The notes under the pieces: model-generated
The model's input: only the letters and a program-made list of their open reading frames with translations
The model's database searches: none
What the model was told of the DNA's origin: nothing
Assembly: GCF_036181745.1 (NCBI RefSeq)
Contig: NZ_CP108080.1
Location: 4,467,501 to 4,531,500 of the forward strand
Length of the DNA stretch: 64,000 nucleotides
DNA from: Streptomyces sp. NBC_00259
Lineage (GTDB): Bacteria; Actinomycetota; Actinomycetes; Streptomycetales; Streptomycetaceae
Direction: 5' to 3'
Position numbers and translations under genes: made by a program
Part shown: positions 19,293 to 26,568 of the stretch, in pieces
How the letters are laid out: every line of letters starts with the position of its first letter
How positions within the stretch are numbered: the first letter of the stretch is position 1

Positions 19293-20291
19293 ATGACTGT
19301 GTACGGAGCCTTCCCCGGGTCGCGGCCGCGCCGGCTGCGGACCACTCCCGCGATGCGGCGCATGGTCGCCGAGACGCGGCTGAACCCCGCCGATCTGATC
19401 CTTCCCGCGTTCGTACGGGAGGGCGCGAGCGAGCCCGTGCCGATCTCGGCGATGCCCGGGGTCGTGCAGCACTCGCTGGACACGCTGCGCAAGGCCGCGG
19501 TGGACGCCCGGGAGGCCGGTGTCTCCGGGATCATGCTCTTCGGTGTGCCGGAGGACGCGAAGAAGGACGCGGCCGGGACGGCGGGCACCGACCCGGACGG
19601 GATCCTGCAGGTCGCCATCCGGGCCGTGAGGGCCGAGGTCGGCGACGAGCTGGTGATCATGTCCGATCTGTGTCTGGACGAGTACACCGACCACGGCCAC
19701 TGCGGTGTGCTGGATGCGGACGGCCGCGTCGACAACGACGCCACGCTGGAGCGTTACGCCGAGATGGCGCAGGTCCAGGCCGACGCCGGCGTCCATGTGG
19801 TCGGCCCCAGCGGGATGATGGACGGCCAGGTCGGGGTCATCCGCGACGCCCTGGACACCATCGGCAAGGAGGACGTGGCCGTGCTCGCCTACACCGCTAA
19901 GTACTCCTCCGCCTTCTACGGCCCCTTCCGTGAGGCCGTCGCCTCCTCGCTGCAGGGTGACCGCAAGACGTACCAGCAGGACCCGGCGAACCTCCGCGAG
20001 TCCCTGCGCGAACTCGCGCTGGACCTGGAGGAGGGCGCCGACATGGTCATGGTCAAGCCCGCCGGTCCGTACCTCGATGTGCTGGCGAAGGTCGCGGATG
20101 CCGTGGACGTGCCCGTCGCGGCGTACCAGATCAGCGGTGAGTACGCGATGGTCGAGGCCGCGGCCGAGAAGGGCTGGATCGACCGCGACAAGGCCATCTT
20201 CGAGACGCTGACCGGGATTCGGCGCGCGGGCGCGCAGATGATCCTCACCTACTGGGCGACCGAGGTCGCACAGAAGCTGGCCCGCCCGTAA
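19293..20291 (+). CDS. hemB: Delta-aminolevulinic acid dehydratase (porphobilinogen synthase)
   Basis: 332 residues. It condenses two aminolevulinates to porphobilinogen. Active-site lysines lie in AVLAYTAKYSSAFYGPFR and MVMVKPAGPYLDVL; also GPSGMMDGQVGVIR. The metal segment reads DLCLDEYTDHGHCG, so one of the three zinc cysteines is replaced by Asp, an intermediate type between zinc and magnesium enzymes. It starts 114 bp after hemD, so it may have its own promoter. Neighbours confirm the pathway. Confidence 0.96.
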   Translation: MTVYGAFPGSRPRRLRTTPAMRRMVAETRLNPADLILPAFVREGASEPVPISAMPGVVQHSLDTLRKAAVDAREAGVSGIMLFGVPEDAKKDAAGTAGTDPDGILQVAIRAVRAEVGDELVIMSDLCLDEYTDHGHCGVLDADGRVDNDATLERYAEMAQVQADAGVHVVGPSGMMDGQVGVIRDALDTIGKEDVAVLAYTAKYSSAFYGPFREAVASSLQGDRKTYQQDPANLRESLRELALDLEEGADMVMVKPAGPYLDVLAKVADAVDVPVAAYQISGEYAMVEAAAEKGWIDRDKAIFETLTGIRRAGAQMILTYWATEVAQKLARP

Positions 20292-20323
20292 GGCGGTTCA
20301 GTCCCGCCGGTCGGTCCCGCTGG

Positions 20324-21127
20324 TCAGTCCCACCAGAAGGACCAGGCGGTCTGGTCCAGGACGGCCTTGGCCGCGTAGTCGGCGAGGGCGGAGTATCCGC
20401 CCTGGGTGATGTTGTCCGGGCAGAACGCGAAGTGCTCGGCGGCGACGGCCTCCGCCTCGGCGAGTGTCGTGGGCGGGGACGCAACGGAGACCACCAGCTG
20501 GTCGAAGGTGAGCGCCACGACACGTATGCCGAAGCGGTCCTCCCACGAGCGCAGGACCGTGCAGAGGCGCGCCACGTCGTTCTCGTGGTTGAGCGGACCG
20601 GTCCAGCCCAGCGCCGCGGGTATGTCGGCGCTGCGGCGGGCCGGGACGAGCGCGAGCCGGGCCCGCGCGAGCCAGGAGTCCTGATCGGTCAGAAGGTCGA
20701 CGACATCGGCCGCCACGTCGTCCGGGTCGTCCCCGGCAGCCGCGGCCGGGGCGAGGCCGGGGAACTCCTCGGTGGTGTCGAGTTCGTCCCCCGCGCACTC
20801 CTCCCAGAAGGCGGCGAGCACCTCTACGGCGTCGTGATCGCCCGCGTACGACATCATCGCCGGGGACAACTCCCAGTCCTCGGGGCGCCTTTCGTGGCCA
20901 CTGCCCGAGCCTATGAGCACGGGGTGGAGACCGGCGGTCCTGCGGGCGGGCAGCAGGGCCGACCAGTCGCCGGGACGGGCCGGCTCGTCCGCGCACCAGA
21001 GCAGCGGCTCGTGCCAGGATCCGTCCGTCGTGGTGTCGATCAGTCGGCCGGCCGGCAGGTCGAGCCCCAGCGAGCGGCCTGTCGGGTCGGTGGCCAGGGT
21101 CGGCAGGGGATTGGGAAGCATCGCCAT
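20324..21127 (-). CDS. DUF4253 domain protein
   Basis: About 267 residues. The start is uncertain: ATG 21127 (MAMLPNPLPTLATDP) gives the family-like N terminus, while TTG 21157 has the better Shine-Dalgarno (GGAGG 7 nt upstream). The C-terminal half carries the DUF4253 features RFGIRVVALTFDQLVVSVASPP, HFAFCPDNITQGGYSALADYA and a Trp-rich end FWWD. No signal peptide or membrane segment. The family has no known function; it often occurs as a stand-alone cytoplasmic protein in Streptomyces. It converges with hemB, 33 bp between stops. Confidence 0.83.
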   Translation of the reverse strand: MAMLPNPLPTLATDPTGRSLGLDLPAGRLIDTTTDGSWHEPLLWCADEPARPGDWSALLPARRTAGLHPVLIGSGSGHERRPEDWELSPAMMSYAGDHDAVEVLAAFWEECAGDELDTTEEFPGLAPAAAAGDDPDDVAADVVDLLTDQDSWLARARLALVPARRSADIPAALGWTGPLNHENDVARLCTVLRSWEDRFGIRVVALTFDQLVVSVASPPTTLAEAEAVAAEHFAFCPDNITQGGYSALADYAAKAVLDQTAWSFWWD

Positions 21128-21198
21128 GATCTGAAAGATAGAGGCCGCCACTGACAACGGGCGGCCTCCACTTCGTTCTTCGCGTGAGCGATCAGTGA

Positions 21199-21984
21199 TC
21201 AGTAGGTGAGCGCGTCGGCCATGTCGCTCTGCCAGTACGTCACCTTGGCCATGTCGTCCTCGATGAAGGTGTTCGCGGGCAGCGCGAGCTCGGCGGGCGC
21301 TCCGGTCGATCCGGCCCCCTTGTGCCCGAAGTGGACGGTGAGGTGCTTCGCGACGCGGCCCGGGTTCTCGGCGGCGCCGGGCTCGCCGGTCAGGACGACC
21401 GCGGCGTAGGCGGACTCGCCGGGGGCCAGGGTGACCACGGCCTGCGGACGGCTGTCCTCGATGAACTGGGTCGGGGACTGCGCCTCGTCGAAGCGCAGGA
21501 ACGGCGCGTTGTAGGCGGCGCAGGTGCGCGAGCCCGTGTTGGTGATGGTGAGCAGCAGGTGGTTGATGGGGCGCGAGACCTTGCTGACCACGGCCTTGGT
21601 GTTGTCGCCGGTGCAGGTCGTGAGGGACGTGCTGTCGCCGCCCGTGCCGCCGCTGGTGCTCTTGCCCGAGCTCCCGCCGGAGTTCTTGCCCGAGCCGCTT
21701 CCGGAGCCCTTGTCGCTGCCGCCGGCGGTGGTGGAGCCGTTGCCACCGGTGCCGGTGCCGGTGCCGGTGCCGGTGCCGGTGCCCGTGTCCGTGTCCGTGT
21801 CCGTGGACGGGGTGGCCGCCGGGGTCTTCGACGCGGTGGCGTTCGCCTTGCCGCCGTCGGCCGGGGCGGCTGCCTTGGGCTCGTCGTCGTTCTGGCAGGC
21901 GGTGAGGGACAGCCCCGCAAGAAGCGTGGCGGTCGCGACGACGGCGGTGCGGTTGCGAAGAGCGCGGTTACGGATGGTGCGCAT
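21199..21984 (-). CDS. Secreted DUF4232 lipoprotein with low-complexity linker
   Basis: 261 residues from ATG 21984, GGGGAG about 9 nt upstream. The signal peptide ends in a lipobox (LLAGLSLTAC), so the protein is probably anchored outside the membrane. Residues about 35-120 are an Ala/Thr/Asp/Gly/Ser linker including a GT dipeptide run. The C-terminal DUF4232 domain has two Cys (LTTCTGDNT and SRTCAAYN), likely a disulfide, and VVTLAPGESAYAAVVLTG. Function unknown. It is divergent from a membrane HTH protein whose C-terminal domain also faces outside. Confidence 0.85.
   Translation of the reverse strand: MRTIRNRALRNRTAVVATATLLAGLSLTACQNDDEPKAAAPADGGKANATASKTPAATPSTDTDTDTGTGTGTGTGTGTGGNGSTTAGGSDKGSGSGSGKNSGGSSGKSTSGGTGGDSTSLTTCTGDNTKAVVSKVSRPINHLLLTITNTGSRTCAAYNAPFLRFDEAQSPTQFIEDSRPQAVVTLAPGESAYAAVVLTGEPGAAENPGRVAKHLTVHFGHKGAGSTGAPAELALPANTFIEDDMAKVTYWQSDMADALTY
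21748..21801. repeat. Hexanucleotide repeats coding the GT/DT run
   Basis: Six exact GGTGCC units (21748-21783) are followed by three CGTGTC units. Read on the minus strand they encode the alternating Gly-Thr and Asp-Thr run of the DUF4232 lipoprotein. The unit is a multiple of three, so copy-number change would alter linker length without a frameshift. Confidence 0.9.
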
Positions 21985-22219
21985 GGTGGATCGACTCCCC
22001 GTTGTGGTGGTGATGCGGATTCGCTGATCGACACGGCGACCGCGAGAGCGTCGCCGGTCGCCGCGTCGTGCTGAACACACCTTGTGGGGCTGGCTGCTTG
22101 TGGGACAACGGACCAGGGACAATGGGGGAAGCTGGAACACTTGCAGGGGGGTTGACCAGGCGAAACACCCTCCCCCTGGAATGCGTTCCTGGGACGGCGA
22201 ACGACAGGGGAGGGGTTGG

Positions 22220-23650
22220 GTGGCGACGGGGACGGAAGGCTTCGCCGGGCTGCTGAGCGCGCTGAAGGAACGCTCCGGGCGCAGCTACGGGGCTCTCGCC
22301 AGACAGCTGCACATGAGTACGTCCACGGTGCACCGCTACTGCAACGGCGACGCCGTACCGACGGATTACGCACCCGTGGAGCGGTTCGCGCGGCTGTGCG
22401 GGGCGACCCGGGACGAGCTGGTGGAACTGCACCGGCAGTGGATCCTGGCGGACGAGGCCCGCAGGCGCGGGCGTTCCGGGGCGGCCGAACCCTCCGGTGA
22501 GCCTTCGGCCGAGCCGTCCGGTGAGTCGTCTGGTGATTCATCCGTTGAGCCATCCGGTGAGCCATCCGTTGAGCGCGTGGGTGAGGCGTCTGTTGAGGCA
22601 CCTGCTGACGTGGCTTCCGTCCCGGCTCCGGGACCCGTCCCGGCTCCGGGACCCGGTCCGGCTCCGGGACCGGTCCCGGAGGACGTGGCAGCCGAGCCCG
22701 TGATCGTCGGTCCTGCCGAGGCCTCGCGCAAGCGTCGCCTTCGCATTGCCGTTGCCACAGCTGCCGTTGTCGCCCTCGCCGTTCCGACCGCCTTCGCCGT
22801 GAGCCAGTTCGGGGGCGAAGGCGCCCGTACGGACGCACACGGGAAGGGGCAGCCCGGTGCGGGGGAGGCCGCCGGGGCCGCCTCGACGGACGCCGTATCC
22901 CCGTCCGCCGCGGCCTCGGGCTCCGCTTCCGCCTCACCGAACGGCAGCGCATCACCTGGCGGTAAGGGAGAAGGTGCCTCTCCGTCGGACCCGCCTGCCA
23001 AGGGCGGGACGCAGCCGCCTGCCGGGCAGGGCGGCGGTGTGGCGCCGAGTGTGGGCATCAGCTCGTACAACTGGGAGGAGCCGTGCGGCGAGTTCTATCT
23101 CCTGGACCAGCCGCCGGAGCAGGTCCCTCCGCCGCCTCCGCCGCAGGACACCCGGCCCTGGGCGAGCGCCCTGGGAGGCGTCAGCGCCGGGGACATGGCG
23201 CTCCAGCTGACCGTGACGGGCAACACGGACGAAGCGGTCGTCATCACTGACCTGAACGTACGCGTGGTGGGGCGAAAGGCCGCACTGCCCTGGCAGGTCT
23301 ACTCCATGGGTGAAGGCTGCGGCAGCGGCATCACTCCGCAGACCTTCGACATCGACCTGGACCATGCCCGGCCGCTGGCCAAACCCATTGCGGGGCAGGA
23401 CGGCGACACCGTCGTACCGGCCAAGGACTTCCCGTACAAGGTCTCCACCCGCGATCCGCAGGTCCTGAACCTCAACGTCCACACCGAAGGGCACGAGGCC
23501 ACCTGGTATCTGGAGCTGGAGTGGAGCAGCGGCGACCGGCACGGAACCATACGGGTCGACGACGGCGGAAAGCCGTTCCGTACGAGCGCCTTGGAAGGCC
23601 GGAAGAGCTATACCTACTGGCCGGACAAGGACGAGTGGGTCGCCGAGTGA
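22220..23650 (+). CDS. HTH regulator with transmembrane segment and extracytoplasmic domain
   Basis: 476 residues from GTG 22220 with GGGGAGGGG upstream. Residues about 8-75 are an XRE-type HTH (SYGALARQLHMSTSTVHRYC, CNGDAVPTDYAPVERFARLCG). Residues about 90-165 are a Glu/Pro/Ser-rich repeat and a PAPGPVPAPG run. A basic stretch ASRKRRLR precedes one membrane helix (IAVATAAVVALAVPTAFAV, about 175-195). About 80 low-complexity residues lead to a globular outer domain of about 200 residues with two or more Cys. This is a membrane-bound DNA-binding protein that could pass an outside signal to DNA; targets are unknown. Confidence 0.84.
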   Translation: MATGTEGFAGLLSALKERSGRSYGALARQLHMSTSTVHRYCNGDAVPTDYAPVERFARLCGATRDELVELHRQWILADEARRRGRSGAAEPSGEPSAEPSGESSGDSSVEPSGEPSVERVGEASVEAPADVASVPAPGPVPAPGPGPAPGPVPEDVAAEPVIVGPAEASRKRRLRIAVATAAVVALAVPTAFAVSQFGGEGARTDAHGKGQPGAGEAAGAASTDAVSPSAAASGSASASPNGSASPGGKGEGASPSDPPAKGGTQPPAGQGGGVAPSVGISSYNWEEPCGEFYLLDQPPEQVPPPPPPQDTRPWASALGGVSAGDMALQLTVTGNTDEAVVITDLNVRVVGRKAALPWQVYSMGEGCGSGITPQTFDIDLDHARPLAKPIAGQDGDTVVPAKDFPYKVSTRDPQVLNLNVHTEGHEATWYLELEWSSGDRHGTIRVDDGGKPFRTSALEGRKSYTYWPDKDEWVAE

Positions 23651-23886
23651 CCGCCGGCGAAGGCCGCGAACGATGACCAGACGCCGGGGGCGAGCGTGAG
23701 CATCGGGCCGTCCGGGTTCTTGGAGTCGCGGACGTGGACGGCGGTGGGGTGGGTGGCGACCTCGACGCACTCGCCGCCCTCGCTGCCGCTGTAGGAGGAC
23801 TTGCGCCAGGCGTAGGCGACTTCGAGGCAGGCGCCTCCTTGCTCACTGCTGTAGCTGGACTTGAACCACTCAAGTGCGGTGTTCAT
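23614..23886 (-). CDS. Tandem DUF397 protein
   Basis: 90 residues. Two DUF397 units follow each other: WFKSSYSSEQGGACLEVA and WRKSSYSGSEGGECVEVA, the second followed by VHVRDSKNPDGPMLTLAPGVW. Most DUF397 proteins have one full unit; here the first is cut short before the second begins. It overlaps the HTH/DUF5753 gene by ATGA (same transcript) and its 3' end overlaps the end of the facing HTH-membrane gene by 37 bp. DUF397 partners of WhiJ-like regulators modulate their DNA binding in Streptomyces. Confidence 0.9.
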   Translation of the reverse strand: MNTALEWFKSSYSSEQGGACLEVAYAWRKSSYSGSEGGECVEVATHPTAVHVRDSKNPDGPMLTLAPGVWSSFAAFAGGHSATHSSLSGQ

Positions 23887-24707
23887 GGGTCTCCTAGCCG
23901 CAGGTCCAACAGGCCTTTTGTCTCCTCGGGGTTGAGGGCCTGTGTCCGCAGCATCGCATACTTCTGCGCCAGGATGCTGACCTCATCCGGGTCGGTGATG
24001 AGCTGGCTGCCGCGCTGGTTCTCGGCATAGGCAATGTGCTGGTGGTCGGGGGTTTCCAGCAGGATGAACGGGCCGGAAAGGCCGGCATGGGTCTCTCGGC
24101 CGAGTGGCATGATCTGCAGGGCGATGCCGGGGAGTTCGGCGCAGGCGCGCAGGTGACGGAGCGCCTCAATGTGCACATTCTTGCCGCCGAGGCGGTCCCG
24201 TACGGTTGCTTCGGAGATGATGAAGCTGATGGTCGGAGGGATCTTGCGCTGCAAGATCTCTTGGCGTTCCACGCGGGCGGCCACCCGCTGCTCGATCTCG
24301 TCCTGACTGAGTGCCGGGACATCAGTCCGGAACACCGCGCGGGCGTAGTTCTCCGTCTGGAGGAGGCCGGGCAGCACCTGATTCTCGAACCACGAGAGTG
24401 CGATGGCTTCGCGCTCGAAGTCCATGTACTCCTCCGCCCACGCCGGGATCAGATCCACCTCCGGCATGTTCTCCACCGCCGTCGACAACGCGCGCTTCGT
24501 CTCCAGGATGCTGTCCAGCAGCCGTGCCAGGTCCGGTTTCAGCGGCCGTCTTCCCTGCTCGATCGAGGCGATCGTCTCCTGGTGCAGACAGGCCCGGTCC
24601 GCCAGTTCGCGCTGGGTGAGGCAGGCCGTCTCCCGGAACACCGCCACCAGCGCGCCTACGAGCTTCATCGCCGACGCGTTCTTCCTGCGCCGATTCCTGG
24701 GGTGCAT
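23883..24707 (-). CDS. WhiJ-like HTH regulator with DUF5753 domain
   Basis: 274 residues from ATG 24707 (MHPRNRRRK), GGGGAG upstream. Residues about 15-70 are an XRE HTH (LTQRELADRACLHQETIASIEQG). From about residue 90 the DUF5753/Scr1-type domain runs with WFENQVLPGLLQTENYARAVF, RQEIL, FIISEATVRDRLGG and LPGIALQIMPLG. The family controls development and antibiotic genes in pair with DUF397 proteins. It is the first gene of a two-gene unit, divergent from an ATPase gene, with a palindrome between them. Confidence 0.92.
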   Translation of the reverse strand: MHPRNRRRKNASAMKLVGALVAVFRETACLTQRELADRACLHQETIASIEQGRRPLKPDLARLLDSILETKRALSTAVENMPEVDLIPAWAEEYMDFEREAIALSWFENQVLPGLLQTENYARAVFRTDVPALSQDEIEQRVAARVERQEILQRKIPPTISFIISEATVRDRLGGKNVHIEALRHLRACAELPGIALQIMPLGRETHAGLSGPFILLETPDHQHIAYAENQRGSQLITDPDEVSILAQKYAMLRTQALNPEETKGLLDLRLGDP

Positions 24708-24751
24708 GCCGTACCAACTCCCCGTGGCCGTACGAAAGTCATGCGCAGGCA

Positions 24752-24776
24752 ACCCGTACAAACTCGGTGTACGGGT
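24752..24776. promoter_or_regulatory. Palindromic operator between WhiJ-like and ATPase genes
   Basis: ACCCGTACA (24752-24760) and TGTACGGGT (24768-24776) form perfect 9-bp arms around 7 bp. It lies in the 113-bp divergent promoter region, about 45 bp from each start codon. The WhiJ-like protein is the obvious candidate to bind it; this is inference. Confidence 0.6.
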
Positions 24777-24820
24777 GCGCGCACTGCATCACGCTAGTCA
24801 CCGACTGTGACGCTCGCCTC

Positions 24821-25225
24821 ATGAACGAGGCGATTCAACTCCCCTGTGTGCGTGAGCGGTTCTACCGGCGCGAGCGGCGGTCCGTGCCCGCTGCCAGGGA
24901 GTTCACGAGCGAGGCCCTCGAAGCATGGGGCCTGGGCGCGGTCCGGGACGACGTACTGCTCTGCGTGAGCGAGCTGGCCACCAACGCGCTGGTGCACGGC
25001 GTACCGCCCGGCCGGGGGTATCTGTTGCGGCTGGCGCGGTACGAGGAGGCCCTCCGTGTGGAGGTCCACGACAGCGGGGACGGGTGTCCCCGGCCGCGTG
25101 AGCCGCAGGGTGAGTCGGGGCGGGGGCTGTTGCTGGTGGCGACGGTCGCGGACAAGTGGGGGGTCGGGGAGCGGGCGCCCGGGAAGGTCGTGTGGTGCGA
25201 GTTCGGGGTCAGCGTTCGACGGTGA
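24821..25225 (+). CDS. Anti-sigma-factor-like ATP-binding protein (HATPase_c_2)
   Basis: 134 residues from ATG 24821. GHKL ATPase boxes: N box VSELATNALVHG, G1 box VEVHDSGDG, G2 box GRGLLLVATVADKWG. This is the SpoIIAB/RsbW-like short form with no sensor domain. Such proteins stand beside WhiJ-like HTH and DUF397 genes in many Streptomyces loci (the abaA type). Its 3' end overlaps the facing reductase gene by 17 bp. A sigma-factor partner is not encoded nearby. Confidence 0.88.
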   Translation: MNEAIQLPCVRERFYRRERRSVPAAREFTSEALEAWGLGAVRDDVLLCVSELATNALVHGVPPGRGYLLRLARYEEALRVEVHDSGDGCPRPREPQGESGRGLLLVATVADKWGVGERAPGKVVWCEFGVSVRR

Positions 25226-26072
25226 GGAGGTCGGCGAGGCGGGAGAGGCCGTCCGCCGCGTGGCCCTCGGCGATGGCGCGGTCCAGGAGGGCCTGGAACG
25301 GGACGAACAGCTCGGGGCTGACGCCCTGGTCGCGGAACGTGGCCGTGAAGTTGGGGAACGCGGCCTGGTTGACGGCGAGGCTGGAGACGTCGGTGAGGTG
25401 CTGTCCGGTGTCGATCGCCCGGCCCATCTCCGGGGCGCTCGCGAGCATCGCGGTGACCCAGGGGACGAGGAGTTCGGAGAACTCCTCGGCGGAGATGTGT
25501 TCCGTACGGACCAGGGCGAAGGCCTGGAGGACGCCGACGACCATGCCGTACATGCCGGTGAGCAGGGCCAGGTCGTACAGGGCGGCCCTGCCCGGGTCCG
25601 TGCCGGTCCACTTCGTGCCGCCGAAGGCCGCCAGCGTGGCGCGGTGGGTCTCGTAGGCCTGCTCGTCGCCGCTGTAGAAGACGTAGGCGTGCGGGCCGGC
25701 GATCATCTGCGGGACGGCCATGATGCCGCCGTCGAGGTAGTGCGCGCCGTGGTCGGCGGCCCGGGCGGCGAGTTCGCGGGCCTGGGCCGGGGTGCCGTTG
25801 GTGAGGTTGACCAGCGTCTTGCCGGTGACGTCGCCGAGGGTGTCGAAGACCTCGTGGACGGCGTCGTCGGTCAGGAGGCAGACGACGACGAGAGGGCTCG
25901 CCGCGGCCGCTTCGGCGGGCGTGCCGGCCGGGAGCGCGCCCTGGGCGACGAGGGGACCGGTCCTGGCGGGGGAGCGGTTCCAGACGGTGACGTGGTGGCC
26001 CGCCTTGAGGAGGGCGGTGGCGAGGGCGGAGCCCATCATGCCGAGACCGAGGACGGAGACGTGGGTCGTCAT
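25209..26072 (-). CDS. Imine-reductase / beta-hydroxyacid-dehydrogenase-like NADP enzyme
   Basis: 287 residues from ATG 26072 (MTTHVSVLGLGMMG). The N-terminal Rossmann fold has GLGMMGSALATALLKAGHHVTVWNRSP with the Arg typical of NADP preference. The all-helical C-terminal domain contains LYDLALLTGMYGMVVGVLQAF; the Asp of LYDLALL aligns by eye with the proton-donor position of many imine reductases. The beta-hydroxyacid dehydrogenase catalytic Lys is not evident, favouring the imine-reductase branch. Substrate unknown. Divergent from the DUF1876 gene. Confidence 0.83.
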   Translation of the reverse strand: MTTHVSVLGLGMMGSALATALLKAGHHVTVWNRSPARTGPLVAQGALPAGTPAEAAAASPLVVVCLLTDDAVHEVFDTLGDVTGKTLVNLTNGTPAQARELAARAADHGAHYLDGGIMAVPQMIAGPHAYVFYSGDEQAYETHRATLAAFGGTKWTGTDPGRAALYDLALLTGMYGMVVGVLQAFALVRTEHISAEEFSELLVPWVTAMLASAPEMGRAIDTGQHLTDVSSLAVNQAAFPNFTATFRDQGVSPELFVPFQALLDRAIAEGHAADGLSRLADLLTVER

Positions 26073-26107
26073 GCCGTCGATCCTTGCCGCGGGGTGGGAA
26101 GGGGACA

Positions 26108-26147
26108 AGTACCGACTATTTGGTCAGGTACTCACCTTGTGGTGAGT
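26108..26147. promoter_or_regulatory. Two overlapping inverted repeats in a divergent promoter
   Basis: AGTACC-N13-GGTACT spans 26108-26132, and ACTCACC-TTGT-GGTGAGT spans 26130-26147. Both lie in the 137-bp gap between the reductase and DUF1876 genes. They look like operator sites; the regulator is not encoded next to them. Confidence 0.45.
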
Positions 26148-26209
26148 GGGGTGGTGATCAGTGGCGGCCCGGCGCACCCTGAAAGGGGTACCGCTGGAGG
26201 TGATCCGTC

Positions 26210-26482
26210 ATGCAGACGCTCGTCGGATGGCACGTCGAGATGGAGTTTCTGGAGGAAGGCGACAAGACCAAGGCGGCCGCGATGCTCCGGCTCGGCGACG
26301 GCACGGAAGTACGCGGCCACGGCCACGCCAGCCGTCATCCGTCCGATCCGGGACAGCTGCGGGTCGGCGAGGAGATCGCAGGCGCGCGGGCGCTCATGGA
26401 CATCGCGCAGACACTGCTCACCAAGGCCCACGACGAGATCGAGGAGACCACGGGAAGACCCGCGCACCCGCTGACGCGGTGA
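26210..26482 (+). CDS. DUF1876 (dsRBD-like fold) protein
   Basis: 90 residues from ATG 26210, with CTGGAGGTGAT ideally placed. The pattern GWHVEMEFLEEGDKTKAAAML, VRGHGHASRHPSDP and VGEEIAGARALMDIA is typical of DUF1876 (Rv2632c-like), small soluble alpha-beta proteins common in actinobacteria. Function unknown; in mycobacteria some members are stress- or dormancy-linked. A strong hairpin follows. Confidence 0.9.
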   Translation: MQTLVGWHVEMEFLEEGDKTKAAAMLRLGDGTEVRGHGHASRHPSDPGQLRVGEEIAGARALMDIAQTLLTKAHDEIEETTGRPAHPLTR

Positions 26483-26511
26483 CGCGGTGAGGCGAAGACG
26501 CGGTGACGCGA

Positions 26512-26562
26512 ACGACGAAGGCGGCCCGGGCGAGCGAACATCGCCGGGGCCGCCTTCGTCGT
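26512..26562. terminator. Bidirectional terminator between DUF1876 and argS
   Basis: Arms 26512-26533 and 26541-26562 pair over 22 bp with one mismatch around a 7-nt loop. It lies between convergent genes, 7 bp from the argS stop. Confidence 0.88.
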
Positions 26563-26568
26563 CGTGCG

